Below, one piece after another: positions 1-11,939 of a DNA stretch of 64,000 nucleotides (position 1 is the stretch's first letter; every line of letters starts with the position of its first letter). The stretch lies in contig NC_087095.1 in the NCBI RefSeq assembly GCF_963855985.1, positions 15,448,001 through 15,512,000 on the forward strand. Direction: 5' to 3'. This stretch comes from Ostrinia nubilalis (taxonomy: Eukaryota; Arthropoda; Insecta; Lepidoptera; Crambidae). A program made the position numbers and the translations under genes. Below the pieces are notes generated by a model. That model was not told the DNA's origin. It worked only from the letters and a program-made list of their open reading frames with translations, and searched no databases.

Positions 1-506
1 GCCAAATCATTTGATTTCAATAGGGATTGGGTAAGCATTTGATAATATTTTTCATTCAATAAATTAGATACTATTTAAGGCGCGTTGTTACTATCAGGAA
101 GTACCATAATAAATACTTTTGAATCATCAAATAATATTTTTTGATTGACATTACCTAAATTCCGAAAGCACCGCTACTATGGTACAGCTTGATCAACAAA
201 CGTTGGTACTGACACGCGCTGTGACACACTTACGTTACTTACGTCACATCGAGGCTTACATTAATGTCCAAGATTTGTATGGAAGCACTTCGATGCAACG
301 TTTAAGAACATACATATGTATAATAATTTGGACCTAGTACAGGCAGCGTCAAATAGTTCGTGACAAAAAAAATGTCAACACAACCTTATTCCAATTGTAA
401 CAAAGACGTCTGGCGAACTTTTTGGTTACTTTGGGTGTGACGAACTATTTGACGCTGACTGTACCTATTAAACTAAAGTTCGAATGTTTGTTGTCAGCAA
501 ACTTTA
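1..506. other. AT-rich intergenic DNA, no gene seen
   Basis: I find no open frame, splice-bounded exon or clear repeat here before the RTE fragment that begins near 507. Confidence 0.6.
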
Positions 507-655
507 CCACCCACAAGGTGGACCGACGACCTGATAAAGGTAGCAGGAAGGCGCTGGATGCAGGCCGCTACCAACCGTGCGATGTGGAAGTCATTGGGGG
601 AGGCCTATGTTCAGCAGTGGACGTCCTGTGGCTGAAATGATGATGATGATGATGA
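507..655 (+). mobile_element. RTE-clade LINE, 5'-truncated 3' end
   Basis: Frame 507-635 reads the typical C-terminal end of RTE reverse transcriptase ORFs, starting PPTRWTDDLIKVAG and ending at TGA 633-635 after QQWTSCG. The 3' tail is a short (GAT)n run, as usual for this family. Only about 43 codons survive, so it is a dead 5'-truncated copy. Further copies lie near 5462, 30171, 33532, 34684 and 43273. Confidence 0.8.
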
Positions 656-810
656 AACTTTACCAGACCGGCTATACATTTAATAAAATATCTCTAAATA
701 TTCCATTAAACGCGGTAAACATGCCCCAATAATTTATGGCCGTGCCCAAAAAACCGTCGATGGTCAACAGTATCAAATAACTCGGATCTAATTGAATAAC
801 TTTGACCGTA

Positions 811-1072
811 TTAATAATTATGCAAAATGTCTACCGCACTCCAGCTCAAAGCACGTTTGACAAGGCTATTAAACGCACCACCCGCTGCAACCAGGGTGGC
901 CATGAGGCCTGGATTGCGTGAGACTTTCAGGACTTCAGAGTTTAGAAACATAGTTCTTACGGATATTAATTTGGCCTGGATTTGGATTAGACCACCCGCT
1001 GCAACCATGGTGTCCACGAGTCCTGGATTGCGTGAGACATTCAGGACTTTAGATATTATAGATGTTTAATCA
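811..1072 (-). repeat. Two ~70-bp direct repeats, 114 bp apart
   Basis: Segments 873-945 and 987-1060 are about 80 percent alike. Their offset of 114 bp is 38 codons, and a minus-strand frame stays open across both from just after a TAA near 1068 down to about 811. Each unit carries the peptide SRNPGL followed by TLVAAGG or TMVAAGG. The spacing faintly resembles leucine-rich repeats, but no start, splice sites or known family are visible. It may be a decayed exon or a repeat. Confidence 0.35.
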
Positions 1073-1083
1073 AAAATAATCGA

Positions 1084-1145
1084 AATGACGTCCACTGCTG
1101 GACAAATGCCAAGGATTTCCATAACGACCGGTACTGTGCTACCCA
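1084..1145 (-). mobile_element. RTE-related LINE 3' fragment
   Basis: About 60 bp match, in reverse, the 3' end of the RTE variant that encodes the ending LLSSSG. The same segment recurs near 40073, 42305, 59256 and 59664. Confidence 0.5.
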
Positions 1146-1789
1146 CATTCAGGTGGTTTTGTTATGTCTTATGGATTCTGTTCTTTAGAATTTCGAGTCA
1201 ATTAGAGCCTGGATATAGATCAATCAGCACTATCGTCATCGTTTTAGATTATACATACAGGTTCAGTGCTTGACGAGGTGAATACTCTCACTAATCATTT
1301 ATGATAATAATTTTCAGTTTATAATGTTATATGTATAGAAATTCTCTTGTTTCTATACCAACTACAGATTTTAGAACAGAGAGACAGCTCAGAAACTAAT
1401 CTAAATAAAAACTAGTAAAAAAGACTACCTTCGAAAAACCTTGTTCATAAAATATAAAACTAGCTTCTAATATTACCTAAGGTACCACAGTGTATGATAT
1501 AGGTCATCTAAACATATTACACTCGGTCCCAATTTAAGGCGCAGAGCTGGCAACACCAGCTGCAACCCCAACAGCTTTAATCGGAGCCCATAATCTGGCC
1601 AACTAATTGAATTTAGCCGCTCCAGCTTTGACGCAATATTTGGAAACATGTAAATCACACTTGGATGCCGCAAGGGAAAACTAATTACATGGGCATACCA
1701 CGATTTGGGCATACAACTTATATCGTCAGTGTTAGGTTTAAAATTAATTGAAAAAGTTTGATATTTTACAATAAGTTGATGTCATCTAT
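1146..1789. other. Intergenic DNA, no gene seen
   Basis: Only short chance frames are present, including a 79-codon minus frame at 1473-1712 with no family resemblance. Confidence 0.5.
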
Positions 1790-1980
1790 CATCCGTTTTG
1801 CAATGGAGGGAAGTCGAACCTTAACTTCGAACTCCTACTATATTCTTCTGATTAATTTCGTAGCGGGTCCAGTGACAGTTAAACTTTCCCCCGGGACAAA
1901 CTTGACCTTCACTGGTTGGGTTTTTATTGGCGGTCAAGCTGTAGATCCGGGTTACACAGGAGTTGCAGTTCCGCAAAAAG
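1790..1980 (+). repeat. Interspersed repeat family A, copy 1
   Basis: Close to 190 bp are shared with 45829-46030. Core words are GCAATGGAGGGAAGTCGAAC near the left end and CAAGCTGTAGATCC near the right. Parts recur at 27711/28325 (split by insertions) and in reverse at 61670-61737. No terminal inverted repeat or tail lets me assign a class. Confidence 0.65.
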
Positions 1981-2307
1981 TTGATGTGCTGTTTTGTCTA
2001 CACTAATAGTAGTGCATCTCAAGATGCTGTTCTTGATATTATATGCTTACGTTTGACGACTATCTTTGTATGTGGTTTTACTGGTGCTGGTGCTAACATG
2101 GAAATGATTGGTGCTATTGGTAGAACCACCAGAAGTACAGAAATGAATAATACAGTAGGAAAGAAGTATAGGAATAAATACAGTAGGAAAACTGACAATT
2201 TATGTCGACAAGTATCCGGGTGAGAGTCTCATTAACTGCATTAAACATAGTCATGATAATTATGACACATTTTCCACGTCAAAGGATTCATTCGTATTGA
2301 TATTAAG

Positions 2308-2428
2308 CTGAGTTGCACAACCTGACTTTGACCGTTACTATAACAGTAGCTAGTGTTTTTTGTATGGAGTTTGACAGATTTTTGATGTTTTTCAAAGTTA
2401 AAGTAAGATCGTGAAACCTAGCCTTAAT
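2308..2428. mobile_element. ~120-bp MITE, 'GGCTGAGTTGCACCA' family
   Basis: The ends are degenerate inverted copies of GGCTGAGTTGCACCA, with an inner TTTGACAGATTTTTGA core. Sister copies are at 5726, 36719, 41043, 45485 and 54273. It is short, non-coding and dispersed, so I call it a MITE. Confidence 0.65.
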
Positions 2429-2429
2429 A

Positions 2430-3783
2430 TTGCTTTTGTTACAGCAAAATAGAAGTCATGAAAAGCACATTTTGGATTTAAAATGAGTAAAGAGAGAGCA
2501 TGTATCGCCGACTTATACATATTGTAACGGCTTGGCCATGTTCCAGAATTAGTACCAGTTTGCGGTTGTGGCTACAAGATAAAGGGAAGGTCCTATGTCA
2601 AGAACAAAATGAGAGGTGTGCTCGATCACATCTGCACTAAATTATTACCTTACGTTACCTCATTGGTCTTGGGTCCCTTAAACTGCTGAGTATGTTATAA
2701 TTTATGATGTCTACAATACCCTAAAGGTAAGAAGGTATACGAGTAGATCCCCCTTTTATAGGAACATGACTGTCTAATCGGGAATAATTATACATTTAGT
2801 AGAATTATTCTAATGTGTGTTGTAGGCACTTGTGTGGATAAAATAAAGGTTAGATTTCAATATCACTCAGAAAAAGATTAATTTTATTGCCAATTTTATG
2901 ATCGAAACTCTAAATATTTAAGTCTGTAATATAATTTCTATCTTCAAATGAAATAAAAAATGCTTCTAAGGGGGACGTTAAGCTCTATCAGCTTATGTAC
3001 ATTCTTGAATGCTAATCTAGTTTTCAATTTCACTTCAAAGCCTTTAAAAAGTTGCATTTAAACTTATTTAGAGCATCCTACATAAGCTCATCTGACATTC
3101 AACCTTGTATACAAACTCCGCAAACAAACTCCAACTGTTTCCACACACTGATAAAGTTCAAATTGGTTTATCTCAACCGACGACAATAATCACTTTACTA
3201 ACCATATTCAATTAGAGGCGCAACAGCCTGGTGAAAATGTTGGGAACATGGAAATAGATTAATTTGAGTGGACACGCAGTTTAGGTGTAGTTTAATGGCT
3301 TTAACTCACAATGGAGACACGGATTTGCAGTGGATCTTCTCCAATACAGGTCTAAAATCAAATATATTTTGTCAACATTTTAAATGTTTACTGAAATTGA
3401 TGAAAAATACTAAAATAAAGACAGAGCTGTCTTGATAATCTCTACATAATTTCACTTTTAATCAAATAATTACCTAAACTTTTCCTATAAGGACGTAGAA
3501 AGTGTCAATGTTAGTAAACCTTTATGAGTTTGTAAGATTAATAATAATAATAACCGGCATTAATGCTGAGATAAAATATATTTACATGTAATAATAATAA
3601 TAAGTATGTTTAGTTTTTTTTATAATTTACATTGTAAAAAAATATTAAAAATAAGAAGGAAATTGAATAAAGAGATAATAATAATAAATTCTTTATTGAC
3701 AGTGTTACACTAAAACATACAACACAGATTGCATTAGTTTATTGGCACATACTAAAACATACTTACCTATAAATAATACTATT
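2430..3783. other. Intergenic DNA with a possible LINE tail
   Basis: No gene is seen. An AATAATAATAAATTCTTTATTG stretch near 3676-3700 resembles, in reverse, the 3' tail of a LINE. Similar TTATTGACA tails occur near 59000. Confidence 0.4.
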
Positions 3784-3901
3784 ATGTCCGTTTTCACCAT
3801 CAATCCCTACTTTTTAAGTGACCCCTATGGTAACACATAACAGGCATTTTGTTTTCATAGAGGTCACTTAAAAATTGGGGATTGATGGTAAAAACGGGCA
3901 T
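3784..3901. mobile_element. 118-bp palindromic MITE
   Basis: The left arm from ATGTCCGTTTTCACCATCAA and the right arm ending TTGATGGTAAAAACGGGCAT are inverted near-repeats of about 45 bp around a short loop. No coding capacity; probably a non-autonomous DNA transposon. Confidence 0.7.
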
Positions 3902-4850
3902 TATTCTTTTAATTGTTACCTAATGAATGTTAACAGTAAGTTGTAGTATTACTACACAGTTATCAAGCGTACTTTGCCCAGCATATTAGTTTTAAATTAA
4001 TGATGATTGATCATATAATTAATTTGCAGCAAATGAACCTTAAAAAATCACAAAACGTATTAAATAATAAATTTTTAAGAATCTATTTTTTTTTTTTCGT
4101 AAAAAATGAAGAATTAAAAAATTTTGTAGATGGCCGTTTTCTGAAAGTGACACTGAATTTCCTTACATTATACCTTCAGCTTGACGACGGAGTTTGTTGA
4201 TCGATGTAAACTGACTAGTTGTTCCCGAACTCAGAGTGGACCCATTAGGATTGATCTGCTCTCCTATAGACAGGAAGCGCAGGAGTACAATACTACTAAC
4301 TAAAGTTAGTAGGTACTGAGTACATGAGTTACCTGTACCTACTGTGCTAAATTAAATAGAACGACCTAACTCATGAAACGGACGCAGTCGGTTTGGATAA
4401 CTCATGAAACGGACGGTTTCTGCTAGATACTGGATTGCATATCTACAGCTCAGGTTTAATACCCATACAATACAAAATTTAATAATAGGTATTCTATGTA
4501 TTTGCCCTGTATGTTACTCCAATTCATTGGTAGTGTCAATTACCAAATTTCTATTGCAACTATAGTCTGACAAATAAGATAAGTTGATACCAGGTAAGTA
4601 CCTCAAGTTTATATCTTTAAGGTTGTATAATATCTTGAAGGAAATAAAATTATGTACTAATTCTGTCTTCGTTCTCAAACTGTTATTAATAAAAGTTAGT
4701 AAACTTCAGCTTCATGAAACTGACAACCTCATATTTCAATGTCATCAAAGTACGTCCTCGATATTTTTATTATCTTTTTAAGGCTTGTAAGTAACCTTAT
4801 CTCTTGATGACTAGCGGCTACGGCCCAGATTATAGGGGTAAGGTGAGGGC
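3902..4850. other. Intergenic or intronic DNA, no gene seen
   Basis: A 16-bp direct repeat, AACTCATGAAACGGAC, occurs near 4368 and 4399. Strong donor-like GGTAAGTACC lies near 4592, but no open exon ends there, so I draw no gene. Confidence 0.4.
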
Positions 4851-4959
4851 ACGCAAATTATACCTCTAGCTCCTTCCAGGTAGGTTTCTATTCCTTTGTC
4901 ACGCCCAATTTCCCTGCAAACAGAGCCGGTGAGCGGTGGGCTGTGTATAACATATCCAG

Positions 4960-5235
4960 TTTTCCCTGACCTGCGTTTGTGCATGTATCGTCCCCGCTTT
5001 GGACCTTATTTGTTCGGGTACAGGGAGGTGTGAGGTGTCAGGTTATGTTGGTGTGGCGTCCGGACGTAGGTACAATATGCTGGAGCGTTACCAGAGCGAA
5101 AACCGCAACTCTGACAAAACAGGGGACATTTGTCAGTTCAAGAGTGGAGTTTTCATTAACGGCTGCAGCATTAGAGGCCGGTGTTGCTGGGCTTGTGATT
5201 TTAGCGGCCATTCGGGTAATAATAATAAGGGATGA
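4960..5235 (+). CDS. Candidate terminal exon of a Cys-rich secreted peptide
   Basis: An open frame of 91 codons runs from a possible splice acceptor (AG at 4958-4959) to TGA 5233-5235. It starts with a hydrophobic stretch, FSLTCVCACIVPALDLICSG, like the end of a signal peptide. It then carries regularly placed cysteines and ends in a dense cluster containing GCSIRGRCCWAC. Ten cysteines are present in all. AATAAA signals follow near 5287 and 5320, fitting a 3' terminal exon. I do not recognise the family and no convincing first exon with a start codon was found. The acceptor's pyrimidine tract is weak, so this could be a chance frame. The codon GC content is higher than in the flanks, which supports coding. 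Confidence 0.35.
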   Translation, partial: FSLTCVCACIVPALDLICSGTGRCEVSGYVGVASGRRYNMLERYQSENRNSDKTGDICQFKSGVFINGCSIRGRCCWACDFSGHSGNNNKG

Positions 5236-5286
5236 AGGTATTTAAAGAAGCAAGATTATCATTAGCGGTCTCATAAATTTTGTTAC

Positions 5287-5325
5287 AAAATAAACAATGA
5301 AAGGTCTAAAATGCCTGGTAAAATA
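5287..5325 (+). terminator. Two AATAAA polyadenylation signals
   Basis: AATAAA occurs twice, about 50 and 85 bases after the stop codon at 5235. They would serve the candidate Cys-rich peptide exon. AATAAA is common in AT-rich DNA, so they are supportive only. Confidence 0.3.
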
Positions 5326-5461
5326 AAGACTGTAATTTGATGTAGGTTTAACTTCCAGCTAGGTTTAGGTACCACAGCTTCCAGGAAGGTATGGCGATGA
5401 TTTTTTTTTTAAACTTCAATTTATTGTTATATTTTAGAAAGTATCTTTTGGTACTTTTGGA

Positions 5462-5565
5462 AGGCCGCTACCAACCGGGCAACATGGAAAGCGTTGGGGG
5501 AGGCCTATGTTCAGCAGTGGACGTCCTATGGCTGAGATGATGATGATGATGATGATAATGATGAT
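5462..5565 (+). mobile_element. RTE-clade LINE 3' fragment
   Basis: It contains GGCCGCTACCAACCG and TTCAGCAGTGGACGTCC followed by a (GAT)n tail, matching the fragment at 507-655. Only the last ~100 bp remain. Confidence 0.75.
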
Positions 5566-5725
5566 CTTTTGGTAAAAAATTATATCCAAAAATAATCCAG
5601 TAAATTGTACCATAGACAGAAGCAATCCTGTGAGACGATCTTAACAGTTTTTTATTGTAATACGAGTAGGTATGTTTATTTACTGGTAGGTAACTTGATG
5701 AGTTAACAATAAGAAATAAAACTTA

Positions 5726-5820
5726 GGCTGAGTTGCACCATCTTACTTTAACTTTGAGAAACGTTAAACATCTGTCAAACTTTAAGGTTACGGTTAAAAT
5801 AAGGTGGACTCAGCCTTAGA
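5726..5820. mobile_element. MITE, 'GGCTGAGTTGCACCA' family
   Basis: Inverted ends TTAGGCTGAGTTGCACCA and the complement of GGCTGAGTCCACC bound about 95 bp. It has a small internal deletion compared with the copies at 36719 and 41043. Confidence 0.7.
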
Positions 5821-7640
5821 AAAAAACTGCTGTAATAAAAGAAAATCTTACAAACCCAGCTAATTGTACCTTTATTTAGTACCGTCGTCGCCGACACTCG
5901 TCAATCTTACTTAGGGGCCAAAAACAAGCAAATTGCACTCAACCCTTCACTGCTCCTTTCGAAGCAGAACACAATCCGCTCTTGGGGTTTTTAAGCCTCG
6001 CCACCTAATCTTTAAGTTCGCCGTCCAGTAACCGACATTTTAGTGTTAAGAAAAAACAAATGAGAGCGGGAAACAAAAGAAGACGTCGTAGTCGCGAATC
6101 GAATTAAATAAACAAATGAAAGTTACAGTGGGAAACAAAAGACGAAGGTGTACTGATGAAATAACTTCAACAGATTAAGTATGACACACGATTAAGTCCC
6201 AAGTCTCACAAAATACACCCAACAATCTGAAAAAATGCGCTAGAAGCCCACTGTTGGTTTTGAATCAGTATCAAGATCTGTCAGCATTATATTTATGCAG
6301 AACAAGGCAGGTATTTGACCAATCACATTATAGCGTTGTTGTTGTGACCGACTTTAAAAGCCCAAAGCTTATCTAAAGGTAGAGATCATAACATTAATTA
6401 TTATTTAGTCAGAGTAAAGCCTGATACTTAATAGCTTTATTAGATGGTAGATTATAATATACATTTCATAGATAACCCGCATACATTTCATAGCAAATAC
6501 CCGTGTGCTACAAGGTTCACGTGAGGTAATAGCGCGTCCGCCCGCTGTTTGCGCGGCCCAATCTGCGGCTACCTGCCGCCAAACACGACCCAGACAGCTA
6601 GGGCTGCCGTCTGTCCGGTAGTGTCCGATCGTGTCCGGACTTTTGAATAAACTCGTTACTTCTAAGACCATAAGTACCGGGATTTTAGGCTGTAGCATAT
6701 GTCCTGAGAATGCCCGGTTTTCAAAAGAAGAAATTTGTAAGTATGAATAACGGACAGGACAATGAGCATTGAACAAAACATTCGGAATTTTAATATAACA
6801 AAAGCTTGCCATTAAAATGCCATAGCCCATAACACTAAGATGCAACTTCATTTAAAAACAGTCGATGACTCGGTTAACGTATAATTCAATGAAAACGTTT
6901 GAGAATGAATATTCGATTACTGATCAAATAATCTAATATCGTACCTTAATCCCTATTGCAATCACTGTGATTTATAACATCGTTCTTCCTTTTAAATAAT
7001 TCCTACTTTACGTGACAACCCTACGCACTGCCGCCACACATACCTATGTATTTACATCCCCAGCTTAAAAATAGGTCCCCTTTTTAGCGATGTTCAATTG
7101 ACGTTTACATCGAGCTGAAGGTTCCTCCGAGTTTCCTCAAAAAGGTACTCCGAGAGGATGCACTTTCAGTAAGTTAGTTTGATTCGGAGCAGCTGCAGAG
7201 TTAAACGCAATTTGGAAGTTTCCAGAACTCTAAGTCTGAGTCTTCCAACCAAAATTGTATCAAAGCAAGGCACATGAGTTCAATACATCCCTCTTTGGCT
7301 TACCAATAATACTCAAACTTTGTTGACAAAATTCTCATTTGTGACGAATATTGTTTTTAGGTCACGTTTCTAAGGTTTTACGGAATCCTCGATATCTTTA
7401 ATCGAGGAATAAAATTCATATGGCTTTTAGTATAAGTGTTTACATAAATGTTTCGGGTTAAGTAGTAGTACCTATCTATTTGTAAGCAGGTAATGTCATC
7501 CATTATTTATCCGTTTTCCACTCGTTATAATTATCATCCCAGGCGTATGAACGACGGGGCATTAATGCAAAACACTGAGGCACAGTTTTAAAGGATTTTA
7601 TTTTGAAGAAAAATGCCGTCTAATAATATGTTGAAATCTA
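5821..7640. other. Intergenic DNA, no supported gene
   Basis: A 148-codon minus frame at 6405-6851 has no domain or codon pattern I recognise and crosses low-complexity AT-rich DNA. Nothing else stands out. Confidence 0.45.
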
Positions 7641-7649
7641 TAGGTGGAA

Positions 7650-7731
7650 AAATCCGTATCCGCGCGCGATAAAGTTTTTCTGTGACAGACAAAGTTTCAC
7701 GCGAGCGAAGCCGCGGGCCAAAGCTAGTAAA
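7650..7731 (+). mobile_element. Helitron-like 3' end
   Basis: The segment ends with a GC-rich short stem around CGCGAGCGAAGCCGCGG followed by CAAAGCTAGT. A hairpin shortly before a CTAG terminus, with T next, is the usual 3' end of Helitrons. Similar ends occur at 35229 and, reversed, at 54607. Confidence 0.5.
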
Positions 7732-8072
7732 GATATAAATTGTTACCAAAGTTTTTGACATACCTAGACTTTAAAGTTAGTAGAATATTGTGAGGAATCA
7801 ACAAAGGATGACGCAATTCGAACAGCCACCACTGCGGAATGATTCGCGCTACTTAAGTTCCGCGGTTGCGGTTGAACCCGCAGGCTGAAACTACTTACAA
7901 TACTTAGTCAACACCGATATATCTTTACGGTAAAACCAATACGATACAGCCACGGTATAAAACCAGTTTGAGCTGGTGTTCCGTTTCCCTGCAATGGTAC
8001 CTAGTTGACATGTTGCTCTACAATTTTACGTTCCCCTACAATTTTATAGGCGACTCGTTGCCAAGTAGACCA

Positions 8073-8217
8073 ACGCCCGTATTCACAAACAATACTATGA
8101 TGTCTCACAGTGCGCGTGGACGCACAGGGTTACACACGAACCAATCACAGAACTCTATTCAACGCTGTGCGTTCGATTTGCTGCTGTGCGTCAATGCCTG
8201 TGCGTCAATGCGGGCGT
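8073..8217. mobile_element. MITE, 'ACGCCCGTATTCACAAAC' family
   Basis: It starts ACGCCCGTATTCACAAAC and ends CGGGCGT, with the family core CACAGTGCGCGTGGACGCAC. The right terminal repeat is partly replaced here. Other copies are at 27742, 38110 and 51571, and a 27-bp scrap lies near 10352. Confidence 0.75.
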
Positions 8218-11000
8218 AAGTCGCCTGAGTACTTTCAAAAACTTAATGATGCTTTCAGAATTCAAGGTAGTCTGAGTTCTATGCTTAGATACCTTTTTGC
8301 CAACCTTTCGCCCTGTTTGTATTAATTTGTGTACTTTTTACCTATATTTGGGTTGTTAAAACACTGGAAATGAGAATTGACAAAATAAATCAAGTTAAAC
8401 CACCCTCAAATCTCTCATTTCCATATTTTATTACGAAATAAAAAATAACGACGTAGACGGCTTCGCAAGCGAATGTATGTTTTGAATTCGTCATTAGCTG
8501 TAATGCTCGGAATTCGCTCGGAATTAGGCAATCCCCTTTTTAACACGCAATTTCATTTCTATTTCCCCAAAATTATTCGTTTTCCGAAGCGTTTCGATCT
8601 TTGGCGACTCTAAATTATTCGTCACGCAATACTTTGATTTATCCTTTCGGTTTTAATGTTTTACTTTATACCAGAAAGAATAATAAACGTTGTTTGCTTT
8701 TACCATGTTTTGGCAATAAACTGGCTGACCAACTATCTGGCTTACCACATTACCTACGTAAGTCTTGTATTTATTATTTAAATTAACATAGTATTTTCTG
8801 TCTAACGTGTAGGCTATTACTTTTTTTATTAAATTATTATGAATTAATGCCTTTTCTTCCAGTTAGTTTGATGTCTTGATGATCAAACTATAATTTGACT
8901 GTGTGTAACTAACTGGAAAAAGGAAAGATAATAATATCCACAATCAAAGTTGAACACACGATTAAAGATGAACTCTAGAAAATAGTAAATAGTGATTTGG
9001 GGATCGCTAGAATCGTCAAAAGTAAAAAAATGATAGTGTAGTGCCCCTTTACAGGCAAACATGGGCTACACATCTTACTAAAACCATGGGCTAATATTGT
9101 ATCTCTAGCTGATACACATTGCTTTAAAAGGATAATTTAAACTCGAAAACTCACTTTACTAATCCCCAAAATCAATGAATCCAATTCCGAAACAAAATCG
9201 AAAGGGCATCTTCATGCGAGTGTAAAACTTGCGCAAACAATATTCCCAGAAATATTGCCGTGGAAAATAATCATATCTGATCCGGGGTAGGGACACATTT
9301 CATGGCTGGATGCCGGGTTTCCATTAGATACAGTAATCTGTCCTACGAGTGAAATTTGGGACTCCCATTACGTCTGTGTTCCCACAAACTGGATACGAAT
9401 ATTCTGCAAACTCCATCCCTGTCTGTCGATCATGAGATTTGGGTGTAGGAAAGGGATGGGGCTAGTTATAATTTTTCTATTATTGAGAAATGGTTTGGTC
9501 TACGATATGAGTTTTCGGGGTATGTTTGCGGTTCAACTATTGCCATGAGGGTCTGTTATAACGCTTTATGATATACTCTTAAATACAATACGTATGAATA
9601 AACATCAAATATGACTGTGTGAATTTATGACAGCTGTAAAAATAGTTGTTTTTAAAAGGCATAGTTTGAAAGATTGGAAGAAGAAGGAGAAATCCCTGAA
9701 ACTACTCATAAGAAAATTGTGATGGGCTAATGAGATTTTACCTAACAATGTGTAATAATAACTAAACTTTTTACCACAAATCTTTAATTTCATTAGCATT
9801 CGACTAAAAAATACATCACAATGTGACAAAAAATAGGGTATGAATCGGTTAAAAATGGAATTACCACGACAAACCAGCCGGCATAGGATGCGCGCCGTGA
9901 TAAAATGTTATCGATGATTTTAGACGACAAATGTATGGGCTTATCGAGTAAAATCGATAAAATGGCGCGACAAAAGCTTATCGCGACGCCCATCCTTGGC
10001 CTACGGTTCAGGTAGAAACTGCCCATAACTGCTCATAGCAGGTACTTTAGTAGGTAGTAGGTACATGTATCGTTGTATCCCCGTCACGGGACAAGGAACA
10101 GCTCTCCTGACAGTGGCCATTAACAATACATAGACCCGCGTCTATTGTTATTCGTGAGTTATGGGGCAACTTGTTCCAAGGTAAACCTGTGGGACTGAAG
10201 TTTGTTGACATGAAGTAATTATGTAATGCGATAATACACTCGAAATTACAATGTAATGTAGAGACGGCCGTTTTGAAGAGCAGGTTCAGATAATGTAGGC
10301 ATGGAAAGTAACTTGTAAGCAGTGTTTTTTGTGGATTTCTGATTTCGATATTAAGCAAGCATCGTTTGTGAATACGGTTTGTTTGTTGAGTCTGATATAC
10401 AAGCAAGATTGTGTGAAGCATTCGCAACTAGCGGCACCAAGTCGTAAATTGGTGTTTACAGCAGCGTTACAAACTTCATCAGTCCCAAGATTGCTTTAGC
10501 AGCAGGCTCTAAGAGGCAATGTCCTGAACTCCTGATCCACTCGGAAGCCGCGGCCGATCGACCTGTTGATTGCTCTCCGAGTGCGATTACTTCTGTCTTG
10601 AGTTGACAGCACATAAGACTATACAGTTTTGCATTATACGAGTAATTCATACAAAACTAGGTACCTAGGAGTACATAGGTCTGGTTGTTAATTTTTTGAC
10701 ATTGAAGGTATTAATTCTTACTATAAGGTGGTAAATTCAAGTGTTCAGACCTGTTCAGACAAACGTCAAGTCCTCAAATAATTAAAAAATATTATGGTTA
10801 TTATTCGATCATTTGAAGAGATTTATAAAATACACATGTCACACATCGAAAAATACTCACTTGTTCAAGTTTGTCTTACAATTACTAAATTATCAGAGGA
10901 TAGTTGCTAAAAATAGTGACTGAATCGTTACCTCTGGTTATTAAGCTATCGTTTTTGCTAAACGAATAAACGATATGCGATGACCCTTTTTGTCCAGCTA
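8218..11000. other. Intergenic DNA, no gene seen
   Basis: Contains a small inverted repeat at about 8851-8925 (arms around CTTCCAGTTAGTT) and a scrap of the ACGCCCG MITE near 10352-10378. Frames such as 10047-10427 (-) show no family resemblance. Confidence 0.45.
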
Positions 11001-11002
11001 GA

Positions 11003-11296
11003 TTGGGCTTTTGGTTCATAGTGCGCTGGTTCCAATTTTTGACTATTAAAAACTATAGAGTTAAACGATGGTGGCGCCCCTCTGTCGGTGCATCTGGTGG
11101 GACGGTTTCGGTTTGGTTTATGGCAGGCTATTCAATAATAGTTTTTAATGTCTCGGACACTTTTTGCTTTTTTTTTGTTTTTTTTTTTCCTTTCTTCTTA
11201 ATCTTTGGCAATGGACTCTGCAACACAAAGATAGTGTTGTGTCGCGACGATTGGATTGGACTTATGGTCATGGCCACCCTGATTTGTCGTGGATTG
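11003..11296 (+). repeat. Flank interrupted by the TRIM pair
   Basis: This stretch ends at GGATTG, directly before the CATA duplication. It is probably the left half of an older repeat whose right half resumes at 15027. That link is inferred from the matching insertion site only. Confidence 0.3.
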
Positions 11297-11300
11297 CATA

Positions 11301-11642
11301 TGTCGGCGCCGGACACTGATGCTGCAAATTATTATTGATGATTAATAGTACCAATCTTAATATTATGTTATCTGTATAAATCTGTAGAGCAGAAGGTTTG
11401 TGATTCCTAAACGTAACACCCGACTGATGCGCAGAAAAAGATAACTGTCAATCAGTTGTGTCATGTCAAGTGTGAGCAGGCGGCTGCGAGGTTATCTTTG
11501 AAAGCGTATTGAGTTTGGTGGAACGTTAAATTGTAGGAAAAGTGGTTGTCAACCATCCAAGATATTATCTCCTTGCCCGCTAACCCACGCCAATGGAGAT
11601 TCCACCCCTAGAGTTCCTTCTGATAGAGACCCAGTGCCTTTA
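11301..11642 (+). repeat. LTR1 of the first TRIM-like element
   Basis: 342 bp. It shares diagnostic bases with 12424-12765 (for example ACTGATGCGCAG), which differ in the two LTRs of the second copy (ACTAATGCGCAG). This pairs LTR1 with LTR2. Confidence 0.75.
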
Positions 11643-11939
11643 TCAGAAGTGGGATTCGAAGGGCACTATTCAAAGGAGATAAATCTTTCAGCATGCACAC
11701 CTACGCTACGCAACTCATCAAGCTTTACATGGAGGATGCTGGCTCAGACATTGAGAGTTGGTGCAGGTTGACGGAAATTATTGTGATTGACGTAAACTGG
11801 AAGGGCCTTTGTGGTGAGTGAGTGAGTTGAGGGGGCCGGGCCAAGGGCGCCCGGGCCACCCTGTTGCCGTGGTTGAAGGGGCTGTTTACGCCCGGGCCAC
11901 GCTGGTGTAATGTTGGTTTCCTGATCGCACGGCTGCATG

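Noticed and set aside
6405..6851. 148-codon minus frame as a gene
   Set aside because: No domain, signal peptide or splice context; half of it lies in AT-rich DNA with unremarkable composition.
10047..10427. 126-codon minus frame as a gene
   Set aside because: No family resemblance, and the sequence contains a scrap of the ACGCCCG MITE.
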